A stretch of DNA of 64,000 nucleotides from Candidatus Eiseniibacteriota bacterium (GTDB lineage: Bacteria > Orphanbacterota > Orphanbacteria > Orphanbacterales > Orphanbacteraceae), in assembly GCA_029262235.1 (NCBI GenBank), contig JAJCZU010000004.1, forward strand, positions 1,117,231-1,181,230. The letters are read 5' to 3'. The number at the start of each line of letters is the position of its first letter. Position 1 is the first letter of the stretch. Below the pieces are notes generated by a model. It was given only the letters and a program-made list of their open reading frames with translations. It was not told where the DNA came from and searched no databases. Made by a program: the position numbers and the translations under genes. Shown here in pieces: positions 34,068-44,245 of this stretch.

Positions 34068-34823
34068 TCAGGAGTCGAGCTTCCAGTCGGGCGCTTCATC
34101 AGGTGCGAGATCGGTCAACTCGCCGAGCGCCGCTTCGAACGTGTCCCGGTTCGCGTCGGTCGGGTCCTTCTGGTACGCGAGGAACGCGTCGAGAAGTTTG
34201 TCCCTCGATACGCGCAACGTTTCGTTCGCCCCCGCTTCATCCATTTCACGGTACAGCTGTCCCATCTGATGCTCGCCGAGCGTCTCGACGAGATTCAGAT
34301 ACTCCACGCGCATGAACGACAGGACTTCACGGTACGTTTCGAATCCGTACGCGAGTTTTGCGAGCACCGTCGAGAGAGCCCGGTAGCGCGCGGGAATCCG
34401 ATCCGTGTACGCGCACGCCATGCGGTAGTACGCCTTGCCACGCTCGACGCTGTTTCGGATCTTTTCGTCGTCTGCTTCGAGGTCCTGCGGAAGCTGAAAC
34501 AGGCCGGTGCGCAGCAGCAGAAAGTCCGCATTGGCGCGGTAGATCTGGTATTTCGTGTGATAACTGGATGCCCGGTCGAGAATTTGGGGGAGATCGGTTT
34601 CGTAGTCCACGACATACGCCGCCGCTTCCTCATGAAAACGATTGCTCACCATCGAGTTCAGCAGCAGCGTGACATAAACGTTCACGTCTTCGTCGAAGTA
34701 CTCTCGATTGGACTCGTTGGCCGTCGCGATGCGTGACTGCAGCAGTGTGTCCAGCAGGTAGGCGAACGACGGTTCACCCTCCTGCGACCGGAGGAGTCGG
34801 TCTGTGTAGCGGTCGAATCCCAA
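34068..34823 (-). CDS. helical cytoplasmic protein, unknown function
   Basis: 251 residues from a TTG start with a strong aaggaggg in front (start MGFDRYTDRLLRSQEGEPSF). The protein is almost wholly alpha-helical, with TPR-like helix pairs ('FLLLRTGLFQLPQDLEAD' and 'RGKAYYRMACAYTDRI'), many acidic residues and no signal or membrane segment. I do not recognise the family. It ends 20 bases from the 3' end of the structured RNA gene on the other strand. Upstream lie 293 bases holding only the rhlE-like terminator. Confidence 0.65.
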   Translation of the reverse strand: MGFDRYTDRLLRSQEGEPSFAYLLDTLLQSRIATANESNREYFDEDVNVYVTLLLNSMVSNRFHEEAAAYVVDYETDLPQILDRASSYHTKYQIYRANADFLLLRTGLFQLPQDLEADDEKIRNSVERGKAYYRMACAYTDRIPARYRALSTVLAKLAYGFETYREVLSFMRVEYLNLVETLGEHQMGQLYREMDEAGANETLRVSRDKLLDAFLAYQKDPTDANRDTFEAALGELTDLAPDEAPDWKLDS

Positions 34824-35025
34824 GGGAGCCCTCCTTCGATGTTGTCCCCACCCGAGGAATCATGCAGTTCCCGTGCCAGGGGCCGGATCCTTCGCGTCTC
34901 CTGCAGGAAGCGCCATCAATCGTGCTCGTTTGTATTGTTTTCCATGATATTCCGAACTGCAATAGAAAGTTCCCGGCAGGAGGCCCGTGCAGATTGCGAC
35001 GGGAAGGGGGAGGTGCGAGACGGGC

Positions 35026-35062
35026 AAAAAAACGGGGGCTCTTCCCGATGGAAGAACCCCCG
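35026..35062 (-). terminator. intrinsic terminator of the DEAD-box helicase gene
   Basis: On the minus strand a stem of about 12 bp with one mismatch (35062-35033; arms cgggggttcttcc and ggaagagcccccg, tetraloop atcg) is followed directly by seven T residues (35032-35026). It lies 55 bases beyond the stop codon of the helicase gene. Confidence 0.9.
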
Positions 35063-35116
35063 AACAGATTGGCGATTGCTATCGTACGATCCTACGACTT
35101 CCAGCGCACGACTCGC

Positions 35117-36406
35117 TTAGCGGCGACGGCCGCCACCGCCCGACCGTGCCCGGCGCGATCCGCCGGAACTGCGGGAGCCTCCGCCCGACCGGCGCGCGTC
35201 GTGCGACCGGCCCTGGGAGTTCCCCTGCGGCGTATGGTGGAGTCTCGGCTTGTCTTCGGCCTCGGGCTTGAACCCTTCCACCTGACGGCGCGGGATCGGA
35301 GCCCCGAGCATGCGTTCGGTCGCGCGTACCCAGAGCCTGTCCGCGTTCGTAACGAACGTACAGGCGATGCCGTTACATTCCGCACGCCCGGTCCGACCGA
35401 TGCGGTGCGTGTACGCTTCCGGCGTGCTCGGCACGTCGTAGTTGATCACGTGCGAGACGTTGCTCACGTCGATGCCACGCGCCGCGATATCGGTTGCCAC
35501 GAGAATGTCGTAGCGATTTTCCCGGAAACCGCGCATGGCGCGATCGCGCTGCCCCTGCGACATGTTGCCCTGGAGCCCGACGGCGCGGTGTCCCGCTTTG
35601 CCGAGCTGCTCGGCGAGCCTGCGGGCACGATGCTTCGTTCGCGTGAACACGATGGCCGACGTGCAGTCGTCGCGCTTCAGCATCTTCTCGAGCAGAGCGC
35701 GTTTGTGCCCTTCCGCTACGAGATAAAGAGCGTGATCGATAGTCGAGGCCGGCGTGGCGCCTTCCCCCAGATCGACGACGTGCGGATGATCGAGCAGATT
35801 GTCCGCCAGGTGTCGAATCTCGCGCGGCATCGTCGCCGAAAAGAGCAGGTTCTGACGCTTCGCGGGAAGCGCGGCCAGAATTTTACGAATGTCGGGCAGA
35901 AAGCCCATGTCGAACATATGATCGGCTTCGTCGAGCACGAGCGTTTCTATCTGGCTCAGGTTCAGCAGGCCCTGCTGGAGCAGGTCGAGCACACGGCCCG
36001 GGCATCCCACGACGACCTGCGGTCCGCGACGGAGCGCGATGACCTGGCTGCGGATCGAGACGCCACCGTAAACGGTGACCATCTTGAGTCGCGTGAAGGC
36101 GGAGAGAGTGCGTGTTTCGGCCGCGATCTGCGTGGCGAGTTCACGGGTAGGGGCGAGCACGAGCGCACGGGGGCCCTTGCGAGGGTCCCGCAGGAGCCGG
36201 TCGAGCAGCGGCAGCGCGAACGCAGCCGTCTTCCCGGTGCCGGTCTGAGCGAGGCCCAGCACGTCACGGCCCTGCATGCCTGCCGGAATGGTTTCGTCCT
36301 GAATCGGACGGGGGTTCTCGAAACCAGCCGCGGCAATGCCGCGGATCAGAGTTTCGTGGAGTCCGAACTGGTCGAAACCAGTCGCGGTGATGGTTGAAAT
36401 TGACAT
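35117..36406 (-). CDS. rhlE: DEAD-box ATP-dependent RNA helicase, RhlE-like
   Basis: 429 residues. In order: Q-motif 'GFENPRPIQDETIP', Walker A AQTGTGKT (53-60), PTRELA, DEAD (VLDEADHM), SAT, the ARGIDV motif and HRIGRTGRA. The C-terminal 35 residues are a basic Arg/Gly/Ser tail (RRSGGGSRSSGGSRRARSGGG) that binds RNA nonspecifically. It unwinds short RNA duplexes in ribosome assembly or decay, often in the cold. The 250-bp upstream region may carry a long 5' leader with a hairpin at 36556-36571. A clear terminator follows the gene. RhlE rather than another DEAD subgroup is a judgement from the core and tail. Confidence 0.9.
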   Translation of the reverse strand: MSISTITATGFDQFGLHETLIRGIAAAGFENPRPIQDETIPAGMQGRDVLGLAQTGTGKTAAFALPLLDRLLRDPRKGPRALVLAPTRELATQIAAETRTLSAFTRLKMVTVYGGVSIRSQVIALRRGPQVVVGCPGRVLDLLQQGLLNLSQIETLVLDEADHMFDMGFLPDIRKILAALPAKRQNLLFSATMPREIRHLADNLLDHPHVVDLGEGATPASTIDHALYLVAEGHKRALLEKMLKRDDCTSAIVFTRTKHRARRLAEQLGKAGHRAVGLQGNMSQGQRDRAMRGFRENRYDILVATDIAARGIDVSNVSHVINYDVPSTPEAYTHRIGRTGRAECNGIACTFVTNADRLWVRATERMLGAPIPRRQVEGFKPEAEDKPRLHHTPQGNSQGRSHDARRSGGGSRSSGGSRRARSGGGGRRR

Positions 36407-36661
36407 AAAAATCTAGATCTCCGTCGTACGCGCACAGATATACCTGTACGGCACGGCCGTAAGTTTCCGACCCATACAACAGTGAAGGGCAAGAGGGATT
36501 CGGTGGCGGCGCGACCCCGGTAGGATTACGAAGAGGTCCTGTTGTTCGCCGCGTGTCGGGCTGAAGCCCGAATACAATCAATACAGTAGCTCGTTTAACA
36601 CATAAGTGCAAGCTTTGTCGTATTTTCGGCCGTTCAGTCCGATTCGGGAGTCATTTCGGTA

Positions 36662-37837
36662 CTACCTCGCCAGAATGACCTTGCGGGTACTCGTCGCGCT
36701 TCCGTTCGTCAGATTCACGAAGTAGATCCCTGCAGCTGCCTTTCGGCCCGCGTTGTCCCGTCCGTCCCAGACCGCGCGACCGCTCCCCGAGGTCGTCGAG
36801 GGTGTAAGCGCCCTGACCAGGCGACCGCGGACATCGTATATGGAAAGTGCGTGCGTGCCGATCGCGCCTGCCCGGAACAGGATCTCGGTCGTCGACCGGA
36901 ACGGATTGGGCGACGTGGAGGCGATCCCGAACGAAGGCGACGAGGCCGCCGCAGGCTGTCCTCCGGCCACGCTGACCGCTTCCGGTTTCGGGTGCGCGTA
37001 GAGCCAGTCGATCACTTTCCGGCTGTATGTGCCCGACAACAGAGGGGAGTGGCCGGCCTCGGGAATCGACCAGAGTTCCGTGACGCGGTTCTGGTCGCAA
37101 TCGGACTGATACTGAATGACGATCGTTTCTGGCCCGGCCGTTTCGATCGTGATGTTGATCGTGGTGGCCGAAGTTTCCGGCGTCACGGTGCACCCGTTGA
37201 ACGTGGCCCACTGCTCGACCGACTCGACGGCACCGGGATACATGGCCCCGTTCAGAACCCCGCCCGTGTACAGGATCGTGGCGTCCGACGTGCCGTGAAT
37301 CTGCAGAACACTTACGGGTTCCGCGGGGCTGCAGTCGAGGGGATCCTCCCACGTGGCGCCTGCGAAACTCGCGATCGCCGCGATCCGGTCGGAGTGGTCG
37401 CATGCCATGCGGTGCGACATGAAACCGCCGTTCGAATGTCCCGTGAAATAGATGCGGTTCTGGTCGACGTTGAAATGCGCCTCGATCGAGTCGAGAAGAT
37501 CGCTCAGATAGCCGGAGTCGTCGACCGGGGATGCGGTGAAGTTACAGCAGGCGTCGGTCCCTTCCCAGAACCGGTTCCCGCCCGCCAGCGTTCCGTTCGG
37601 CGTCGCGTAGAGAAACCCGTATTCGTCCTGGTGCTTCTCGAACTGCATGTAAGACTCGATCCCGGCTCCCGTATTCCCGAAGCCGTGGAGCAGAATGATG
37701 ACGGGCGCCGGAACGAGCGGGTCGTAGCCGGCAGGCTCCTGGATCGTGATCGGTCCCCGGCCCAGATTGACATCGATATCCGCAATCGCGGGCTGGCACG
37801 AGATGAGTACGGCAATCAGCAGTCCTGAAGTGCGCAC
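36662..37837 (-). CDS. secreted PHB-depolymerase/feruloyl-esterase-like hydrolase with C-terminal sorting domain
   Basis: The GTG at 37837 is chosen because aaggagg lies six bases upstream, giving 391 residues that start directly with a signal peptide ('TSGLLIAVLISCQPAIA'). The esterase domain (LpqC/PHB depolymerase type) has 'PVIILLHGFGNTG', nucleophile elbow GHSNGG, 'LQIHGTSDATI' (Asp) and 'PEAGHSP' (His). After an Ala/Ser linker, residues from about 310 form a FlgD-Ig/T9SS-type C-terminal domain ('STSPNPFRSTTEILF', 'LSIYDVRGRLVRAL', 'AAGIYFVNL', 'TRKVILAR'). The enzyme is exported and probably sorted to the surface; the natural ester is unknown. Confidence 0.88.
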   Translation of the reverse strand: MRTSGLLIAVLISCQPAIADIDVNLGRGPITIQEPAGYDPLVPAPVIILLHGFGNTGAGIESYMQFEKHQDEYGFLYATPNGTLAGGNRFWEGTDACCNFTASPVDDSGYLSDLLDSIEAHFNVDQNRIYFTGHSNGGFMSHRMACDHSDRIAAIASFAGATWEDPLDCSPAEPVSVLQIHGTSDATILYTGGVLNGAMYPGAVESVEQWATFNGCTVTPETSATTINITIETAGPETIVIQYQSDCDQNRVTELWSIPEAGHSPLLSGTYSRKVIDWLYAHPKPEAVSVAGGQPAAASSPSFGIASTSPNPFRSTTEILFRAGAIGTHALSIYDVRGRLVRALTPSTTSGSGRAVWDGRDNAGRKAAAGIYFVNLTNGSATSTRKVILAR

Positions 37838-38025
37838 GCGACGCCTCCTTCTGTGTGGCGGGGGATGTTGTGATTTCGAGGGGTGGCTGTGCCCCTCTAC
37901 TATATCACAGGGACGAACACGGCCCGGCTGGCGGCTCAAAAATTCTGCTGCTATAGTCCAGGGCCGGAAGAAGCGGTGCGCCGCGGGAACCGGGAGAGTG
38001 CTTCGAACCACCGAAAGGGGAGGCG

Positions 38026-38832
38026 ATGATCAAGGCGGGCTTTCTACAGTTCGACCCCGCGCTGGGCGACGTCGCAGGCAATATCGCGAAAGTCGATGCG
38101 CTCCTCGATGCCGCGAGTGACATTCCCGACCTGCTCGTGCTTCCGGAACTGGCGCTCACGGGGTATCTGCTGAAGAACAGGGCGCAGGCGATGGACCTGG
38201 CCGACACGGCGGACCGGGGCTCCCAGGTCGAAGCCCTGCAGCGGTGGGCCCGGTCGACCGGGGCCGTGATCGTCGCCGGATTCCCCGAGCGCGATCGGGA
38301 TCACGTCTACAATGCTTCGATTCTCGTCACGCCCGCGGGCGACCGCCATGTCTATCGCAAGGCGCACCTGTTCCTGAACGAGAAGGATCTGTTCGACCCC
38401 GGCGACACGCCGCTCGAGCCGGTCGACGTGGACGGAGTACGCATCGGCATGATGATCTGTTTCGACTGGTATTTCCCGGAGACGGCGCGCGTTCTGTCTC
38501 TTCGCGGCGCGGAAGTGATCTGCCATCCGAGCAATCTCGTGCTCTCGTACTGTCCCGATGCCATGCGGACACGCTGTCTCGAAAACCGCGTGTTCGCCGT
38601 GACCGCGAATCGGTGCGGGCGAGACGTCGCCTCGGACGGGCAGGAACTTCGTTACACGGGGACGAGTCAGATCACGGGGCCGGGGGGAGAGATTCTACTG
38701 CGCGCCGGTGAAAACGAAAGTGTGCTGGGTGCGGTTTCGATCGACCCGGCCGCCGCGCGGGACAAGTGGATCACGCCGAGAAACGGGATGCACGAAGATC
38801 GCCGCACGGACCTCTACGGCCCGCTCGTCTGA
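38026..38832 (+). CDS. nitrilase-superfamily carbon-nitrogen hydrolase
   Basis: 268 residues with the catalytic triad visible: Glu in 'LLVLPELALTGYLL' (about residue 45), Lys in 'YRKAHLFLNEKDLF' (about 113) and Cys in 'IGMMICFDWYFPETA' (about 145). The chain has no extra domain, so it cleaves a small amide or nitrile-like substrate in the cytoplasm, like omega-amidase or N-carbamoyl hydrolases. The precise substrate is unknown. An aggggagg motif precedes the ATG. It faces the cdaA gene convergently with two bases between the stops. Confidence 0.92.
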   Translation: MIKAGFLQFDPALGDVAGNIAKVDALLDAASDIPDLLVLPELALTGYLLKNRAQAMDLADTADRGSQVEALQRWARSTGAVIVAGFPERDRDHVYNASILVTPAGDRHVYRKAHLFLNEKDLFDPGDTPLEPVDVDGVRIGMMICFDWYFPETARVLSLRGAEVICHPSNLVLSYCPDAMRTRCLENRVFAVTANRCGRDVASDGQELRYTGTSQITGPGGEILLRAGENESVLGAVSIDPAAARDKWITPRNGMHEDRRTDLYGPLV

Positions 38833-38834
38833 GC

Positions 38835-39680
38835 CTATCCCCGCGTATCCTGCAGAATCGAACCGGCGGGAGGCTTTGTTTCCCCCGCTGGGGTGCTCGA
38901 TCCCTCGGTCAGCGGCTCGTCCTCTGCGATATGCGTACGCATGATTTTCGAAAGCGACTCCATGAGGTCGTTTTCGTCGCGCGCGATGCCGAGTGTTCCG
39001 CGGAACGCGACCGACAGGGTCCCCGTCTCTTCCGAAACGACAACCACCACCGCATCCGTTTCTTCCGTCATCCCGATCGCGGCACGATGCCGTGTTCCGT
39101 ACTGGATGTCCGGGCCGCGCACTTGCGAAAGCGGCAGAATGCAGCCGGCCGCGATCAGCGTTTCGTCGCGCACGATGATAGCGCCGTCATGAAGCGGCGA
39201 GTAGTTCGTGAAGATCGTGACGATGAGTTCGGCGCTCACCTTCGCGTCGATCCGATGACCGGTTTCCGTAATGCTGCGAAGCGAGGCGTCGCGCTCGATC
39301 ACGATCAGTCCACCAATACGTTTGAGCGCCATGACCTTCGCGGCCTTCACGATCTCCTGCAGATACTCGGTCGTTTCGAGCCGGAAGAAATAGCGGAAGA
39401 TGCGAAACTGTCCGGTTTGCGCCAGCGCGCGGCGGAGTTCCGGCTGGAACAGAATTACGAACGCAACGAGCCACACGGTCTTGAGGCTCGAGAAGATGCG
39501 GTTCAGGCCAGTGAGTTGAAACGTGTCCGCGAGCGCGGAAAAAAGATAGATGATGCCGAGCCCGAGGAACATCTGTGAAGCACGCGTCCCTTTGACTACG
39601 AGCAGCAGGCGATAGATCAGAAGCCACACGATCGCAAAATCGACAATGTCGTAGATGCGGTATTGAAGGTGTTCCATCAT
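38835..39680 (-). CDS. cdaA: diadenylate cyclase (c-di-AMP synthase)
   Basis: 281 residues. Two or three hydrophobic helices at the N-terminus ('VDFAIVWLLIYRLLLVV', 'FLGLGIIYLFSALAD') anchor it, and a DAC domain follows. DHDGAIIV-type active site appears as LHDGAIIVRD, and the RHR motif as GTRHRAAIGMTEETDAVVVVVSEETG. It joins two ATP to make cyclic di-AMP on the cytoplasmic face. Its start overlaps the folP stop. The usual partners cdaR and glmM do not follow; a convergent nitrilase gene does instead. The C-terminal 25 residues are a low-complexity tail. Confidence 0.95.
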   Translation of the reverse strand: MMEHLQYRIYDIVDFAIVWLLIYRLLLVVKGTRASQMFLGLGIIYLFSALADTFQLTGLNRIFSSLKTVWLVAFVILFQPELRRALAQTGQFRIFRYFFRLETTEYLQEIVKAAKVMALKRIGGLIVIERDASLRSITETGHRIDAKVSAELIVTIFTNYSPLHDGAIIVRDETLIAAGCILPLSQVRGPDIQYGTRHRAAIGMTEETDAVVVVVSEETGTLSVAFRGTLGIARDENDLMESLSKIMRTHIAEDEPLTEGSSTPAGETKPPAGSILQDTRG

Positions 39681-40551
39681 TTTTTCACCTGGTCAATCGC
39701 CTCGGCCACGCGGATCGCGCGCCGGACCGCTTTCACGTCGTGCACGCGCACGATGTCCGCTCCGTGCAGCACGCCGACCACGCTGGCCGCGATCGTGCCT
39801 TCGAGCCTGTCCTTCGCTTCCGTATCGAGTATGCGGCCGAGAAACCGCTTCCTCGATGGTCCCAACAATATCGGAAAGCCAAGCGAACGCAATTCATAAT
39901 GATCGCGGATCAGCAGAAGATTGTCGCGAAAGCGCTTTCCGAAGCCGATTCCGGGATCGACGCAGATGCCGCTCGGAGCGACTCCGCGTTCCTGCGCCGT
40001 CCGCGCCGCCGCACCGAGTTCGGTCCTGATCTCACTCCAGAGATCGTCAAAATGCGGCGAGTTCTGCATGGTTCCCGGTTCGCCCCGCATGTGGTTCAGG
40101 ATCAGGCCGGCGCCCGCGGCCGCCGCTGCATCCGCCAGTTCCGGGTCGAACTGCAGGCCGCTTACGTCGTTCACGACGTTGGCACCGGCATCGAGGGCCG
40201 CCCGGGCGACGGCGCTCTTTCGCGTATCGATCGAAAGGGGGAGAGCCGGGAACCGGGCGCGCAGGGCGCCGATTACGGGAACGGTGCGGGCGATTTCTTC
40301 CGCGACGGCGACCTCCACGGCACCGGGCCGGGTCGATTCGCCGCCGATATCCAGAATGTCCGCGCCTTCTTCGACGAGCCGGGCGCCGTGGGCGACCGCG
40401 GCGTCCGTATTGTCGTGACGCCCGCCGTCATAAAAAGAATCGGGAGTGGCGTTCACGATCCCCATGACCGCTGCCTCTCCCGATTCTCGTGCGACACCCC
40501 AGTGCTGGAAGAGTCGCGCTCGCAGTGAATCGTCGAATCGCGCCGCGTCGG

Positions 40552-40555
<4 letters not shown>
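39677..40555 (-). CDS. folP: dihydropteroate synthase
   Basis: 292 residues from a GTG overlapping the ftsH stop. Landmarks of the TIM barrel are '[17 protein letters not shown]' (pterin/pyrophosphate loop), '[11 protein letters not shown]', '[24 protein letters not shown]' and the closing '[18 protein letters not shown]'. It condenses p-aminobenzoate with the dihydropterin pyrophosphate, linking to the pabB gene at 15.3 kb. It is coupled to ftsH upstream and cdaA downstream. Confidence 0.96.
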
Positions 40556-42663
<2,108 letters not shown>

Positions 42664-42703
42664 GAATTCAGCTCGCCTCGGAGTAATTGGGGTCGGAATC
42701 GTA

Positions 42704-44086
42704 TCAACCGCCCCAGTGAATTGCAACCTCGATGATCGCGCGTGTCCGTTCCGTTACACGCACACGATCGGCGATTTCGACACCCGCCACCCACACGATG
42801 CCTTCGGCGTCTTCGACAAGCGGCACGCGGCCGCGAAAAGTGCGTGGAACCTTGCGATCCACGAAGAGATCCTGCAGTTTTCGTTTTCCCGGCGCGCCCA
42901 GAGGCCGGAACCGATCGCCCTCACGCCATACTCGGACATGGAGGGGTTCCTTCACAAGGTCCGCATCCATCCAGGCCTCGTCAAGCGAATGTGGCCGTTC
43001 ACTCAGGTTCCCGGGCCGCGCTTCGTGGCGCGAAGCTTCGAGCACGGCGCCTGAATCGAGCGCCAGACGGCCCGGAACAGCCAGCTCACGTGATCCCGGT
43101 GCCGGTGCTCCGGAGGCGGGGCAGATTGCGAAAACGCCCCCCTCGACCACGAAATCGCAGTCGTTCCACTGGAATCGCTTCGATTCCTCGCTCGTGAGCG
43201 CATCCCAGACCGATTCCACGAATTCCCGGCTCGGCGAGTAGAGCGATCCCGACCACTGCCGGGCCGCTTCCCCGAGGGCCTCTTTCCCGACTGCGGGAGG
43301 GAGACGGCGGAGCGGAGCCGCGTCGATCACGTCTGTCTGCCTCTTTTCGTCCGGGCGGATCGAGTCCGTGAGCCACTGGGCCGCGACATGCGCGATGAAG
43401 TCCTGCGCTTCAGCCGCAATGCCGGCCGAACGCGCGAGGGGCGCGGTAATCGAACGGCCGAGTGCGCGCTCCATCTCTGGAACGATCGAAAGCCGAAGCT
43501 TGTTCCGTCGATAGTCGGTGTTCTCGTTCGACGAGTCTTCGCGAAACGCGAGATCGTGCTTCTCGATATAGCCCAGAACAGCTTCACGATCCACGTCGAG
43601 CAGAGGACGGACGAAACGGTTTCTCCGGTACATGATGCCGGCGATGCCGCGAAGTCCCGCGCCCCGTGTCAGGTTCAGAAGCACCGTTTCCGCGCGGTCG
43701 GTCATCGTATGCGCGGTGGCGATCACGCGCGCGCCACGCGCTTCCAGTTCTTCGCGAAAGAGGGTCTGGCGAACCGCGCGCGCCGCGGCCTGCAGCGAAG
43801 GCTGTTTCGATTCGATCGGTCCGCTGCGCACCGTGAGCGGGATCGCGTGCGTTTCGCAGAACGTGCGGACGAACGCTTCGTCCCCGTCCGACTCGGAGCC
43901 GCGCAGCCCGTGGTTCACGTGAATGGCGGAAAGCGTGAGTTCCCAGTCAGTGCGAAGCCGCAAAAGGACGTGGGCGAGCGTCGTCGAATCCGGTCCGCCC
44001 GAAAGTGCGAGCAGGACATGTTCCCCCGGCAGCACGAGGCGACGCTCCTGCATCGTTGTACAGGCTCGATCGAAGAGATCGTCCAA
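42704..44086 (-). CDS. tilS: tRNA(Ile)-lysidine synthase
   Basis: About 460 residues from a TTG at 44086, chosen because the preceding helix '[21 protein letters not shown]' is normal in the family; an ATG at 44053 is the alternative. The open frame continues to 44152 but that lies within the tRNA gene, so it cannot be the start. The PP-loop motif SGGPDS is at residues 29-34, followed by '[16 protein letters not shown]' and '[18 protein letters not shown]'. A C-terminal TilS domain ('[20 protein letters not shown]') is present. It changes C34 of tRNA-Ile2(CAU) to lysidine. A CAU-anticodon tRNA gene sits 37 bases upstream. Confidence 0.94.
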   Translation of the reverse strand: MDDLFDRACTTMQERRLVLPGEHVLLALSGGPDSTTLAHVLLRLRTDWELTLSAIHVNHGLRGSESDGDEAFVRTFCETHAIPLTVRSGPIESKQPSLQAAARAVRQTLFREELEARGARVIATAHTMTDRAETVLLNLTRGAGLRGIAGIMYRRNRFVRPLLDVDREAVLGYIEKHDLAFREDSSNENTDYRRNKLRLSIVPEMERALGRSITAPLARSAGIAAEAQDFIAHVAAQWLTDSIRPDEKRQTDVIDAAPLRRLPPAVGKEALGEAARQWSGSLYSPSREFVESVWDALTSEESKRFQWNDCDFVVEGGVFAICPASGAPAPGSRELAVPGRLALDSGAVLEASRHEARPGNLSERPHSLDEAWMDADLVKEPLHVRVWREGDRFRPLGAPGKRKLQDLFVDRKVPRTFRGRVPLVEDAEGIVWVAGVEIADRVRVTERTRAIIEVAIHWGG

Positions 44087-44122
44087 TCGGGCACCTGCCG
44101 CGGGGAAGACGGGGAAGAGGAG

Positions 44123-44196
44123 TGCCGGCGCAGGGATTCGAACCCCGGACACGCGGATTATGATTCCGCTGCTCTAACCAACTGAGCTACGCCGGC
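44123..44196 (-). tRNA. tRNA with CAT anticodon, probably elongator tRNA-Met
   Basis: Read on the minus strand the 74 bases fold perfectly. Acceptor stem GCCGGCG pairs with CGCCGGC (7 bp), D-arm GCTC/GAGC, anticodon stem GCGGA/TCCGC with loop ATCATAA (anticodon CAT), five-base variable loop, and T-arm with TTCGAAT. The discriminator is A and the CCA end is not encoded. The paired 1-72 end and lack of three G-C pairs in the anticodon stem exclude initiator tRNA. The body resembles elongator Met; tRNA-Ile2, which has the same anticodon before TilS modification, cannot be fully excluded. Confidence 0.95.
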
Positions 44197-44245
44197 CCGT
44201 TTTCAAAGCTAGACAAGGAACGGTAATGGGGGGCGCGGATTCTTG

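Noticed and set aside
36556-36571. tcgggctgaagcccga hairpin upstream of the RNA helicase as terminator or thermosensor
   Set aside because: A six-pair stem with no U-tract, and far from the ribosome-binding site. It could be part of a 5' leader but evidence is too thin.
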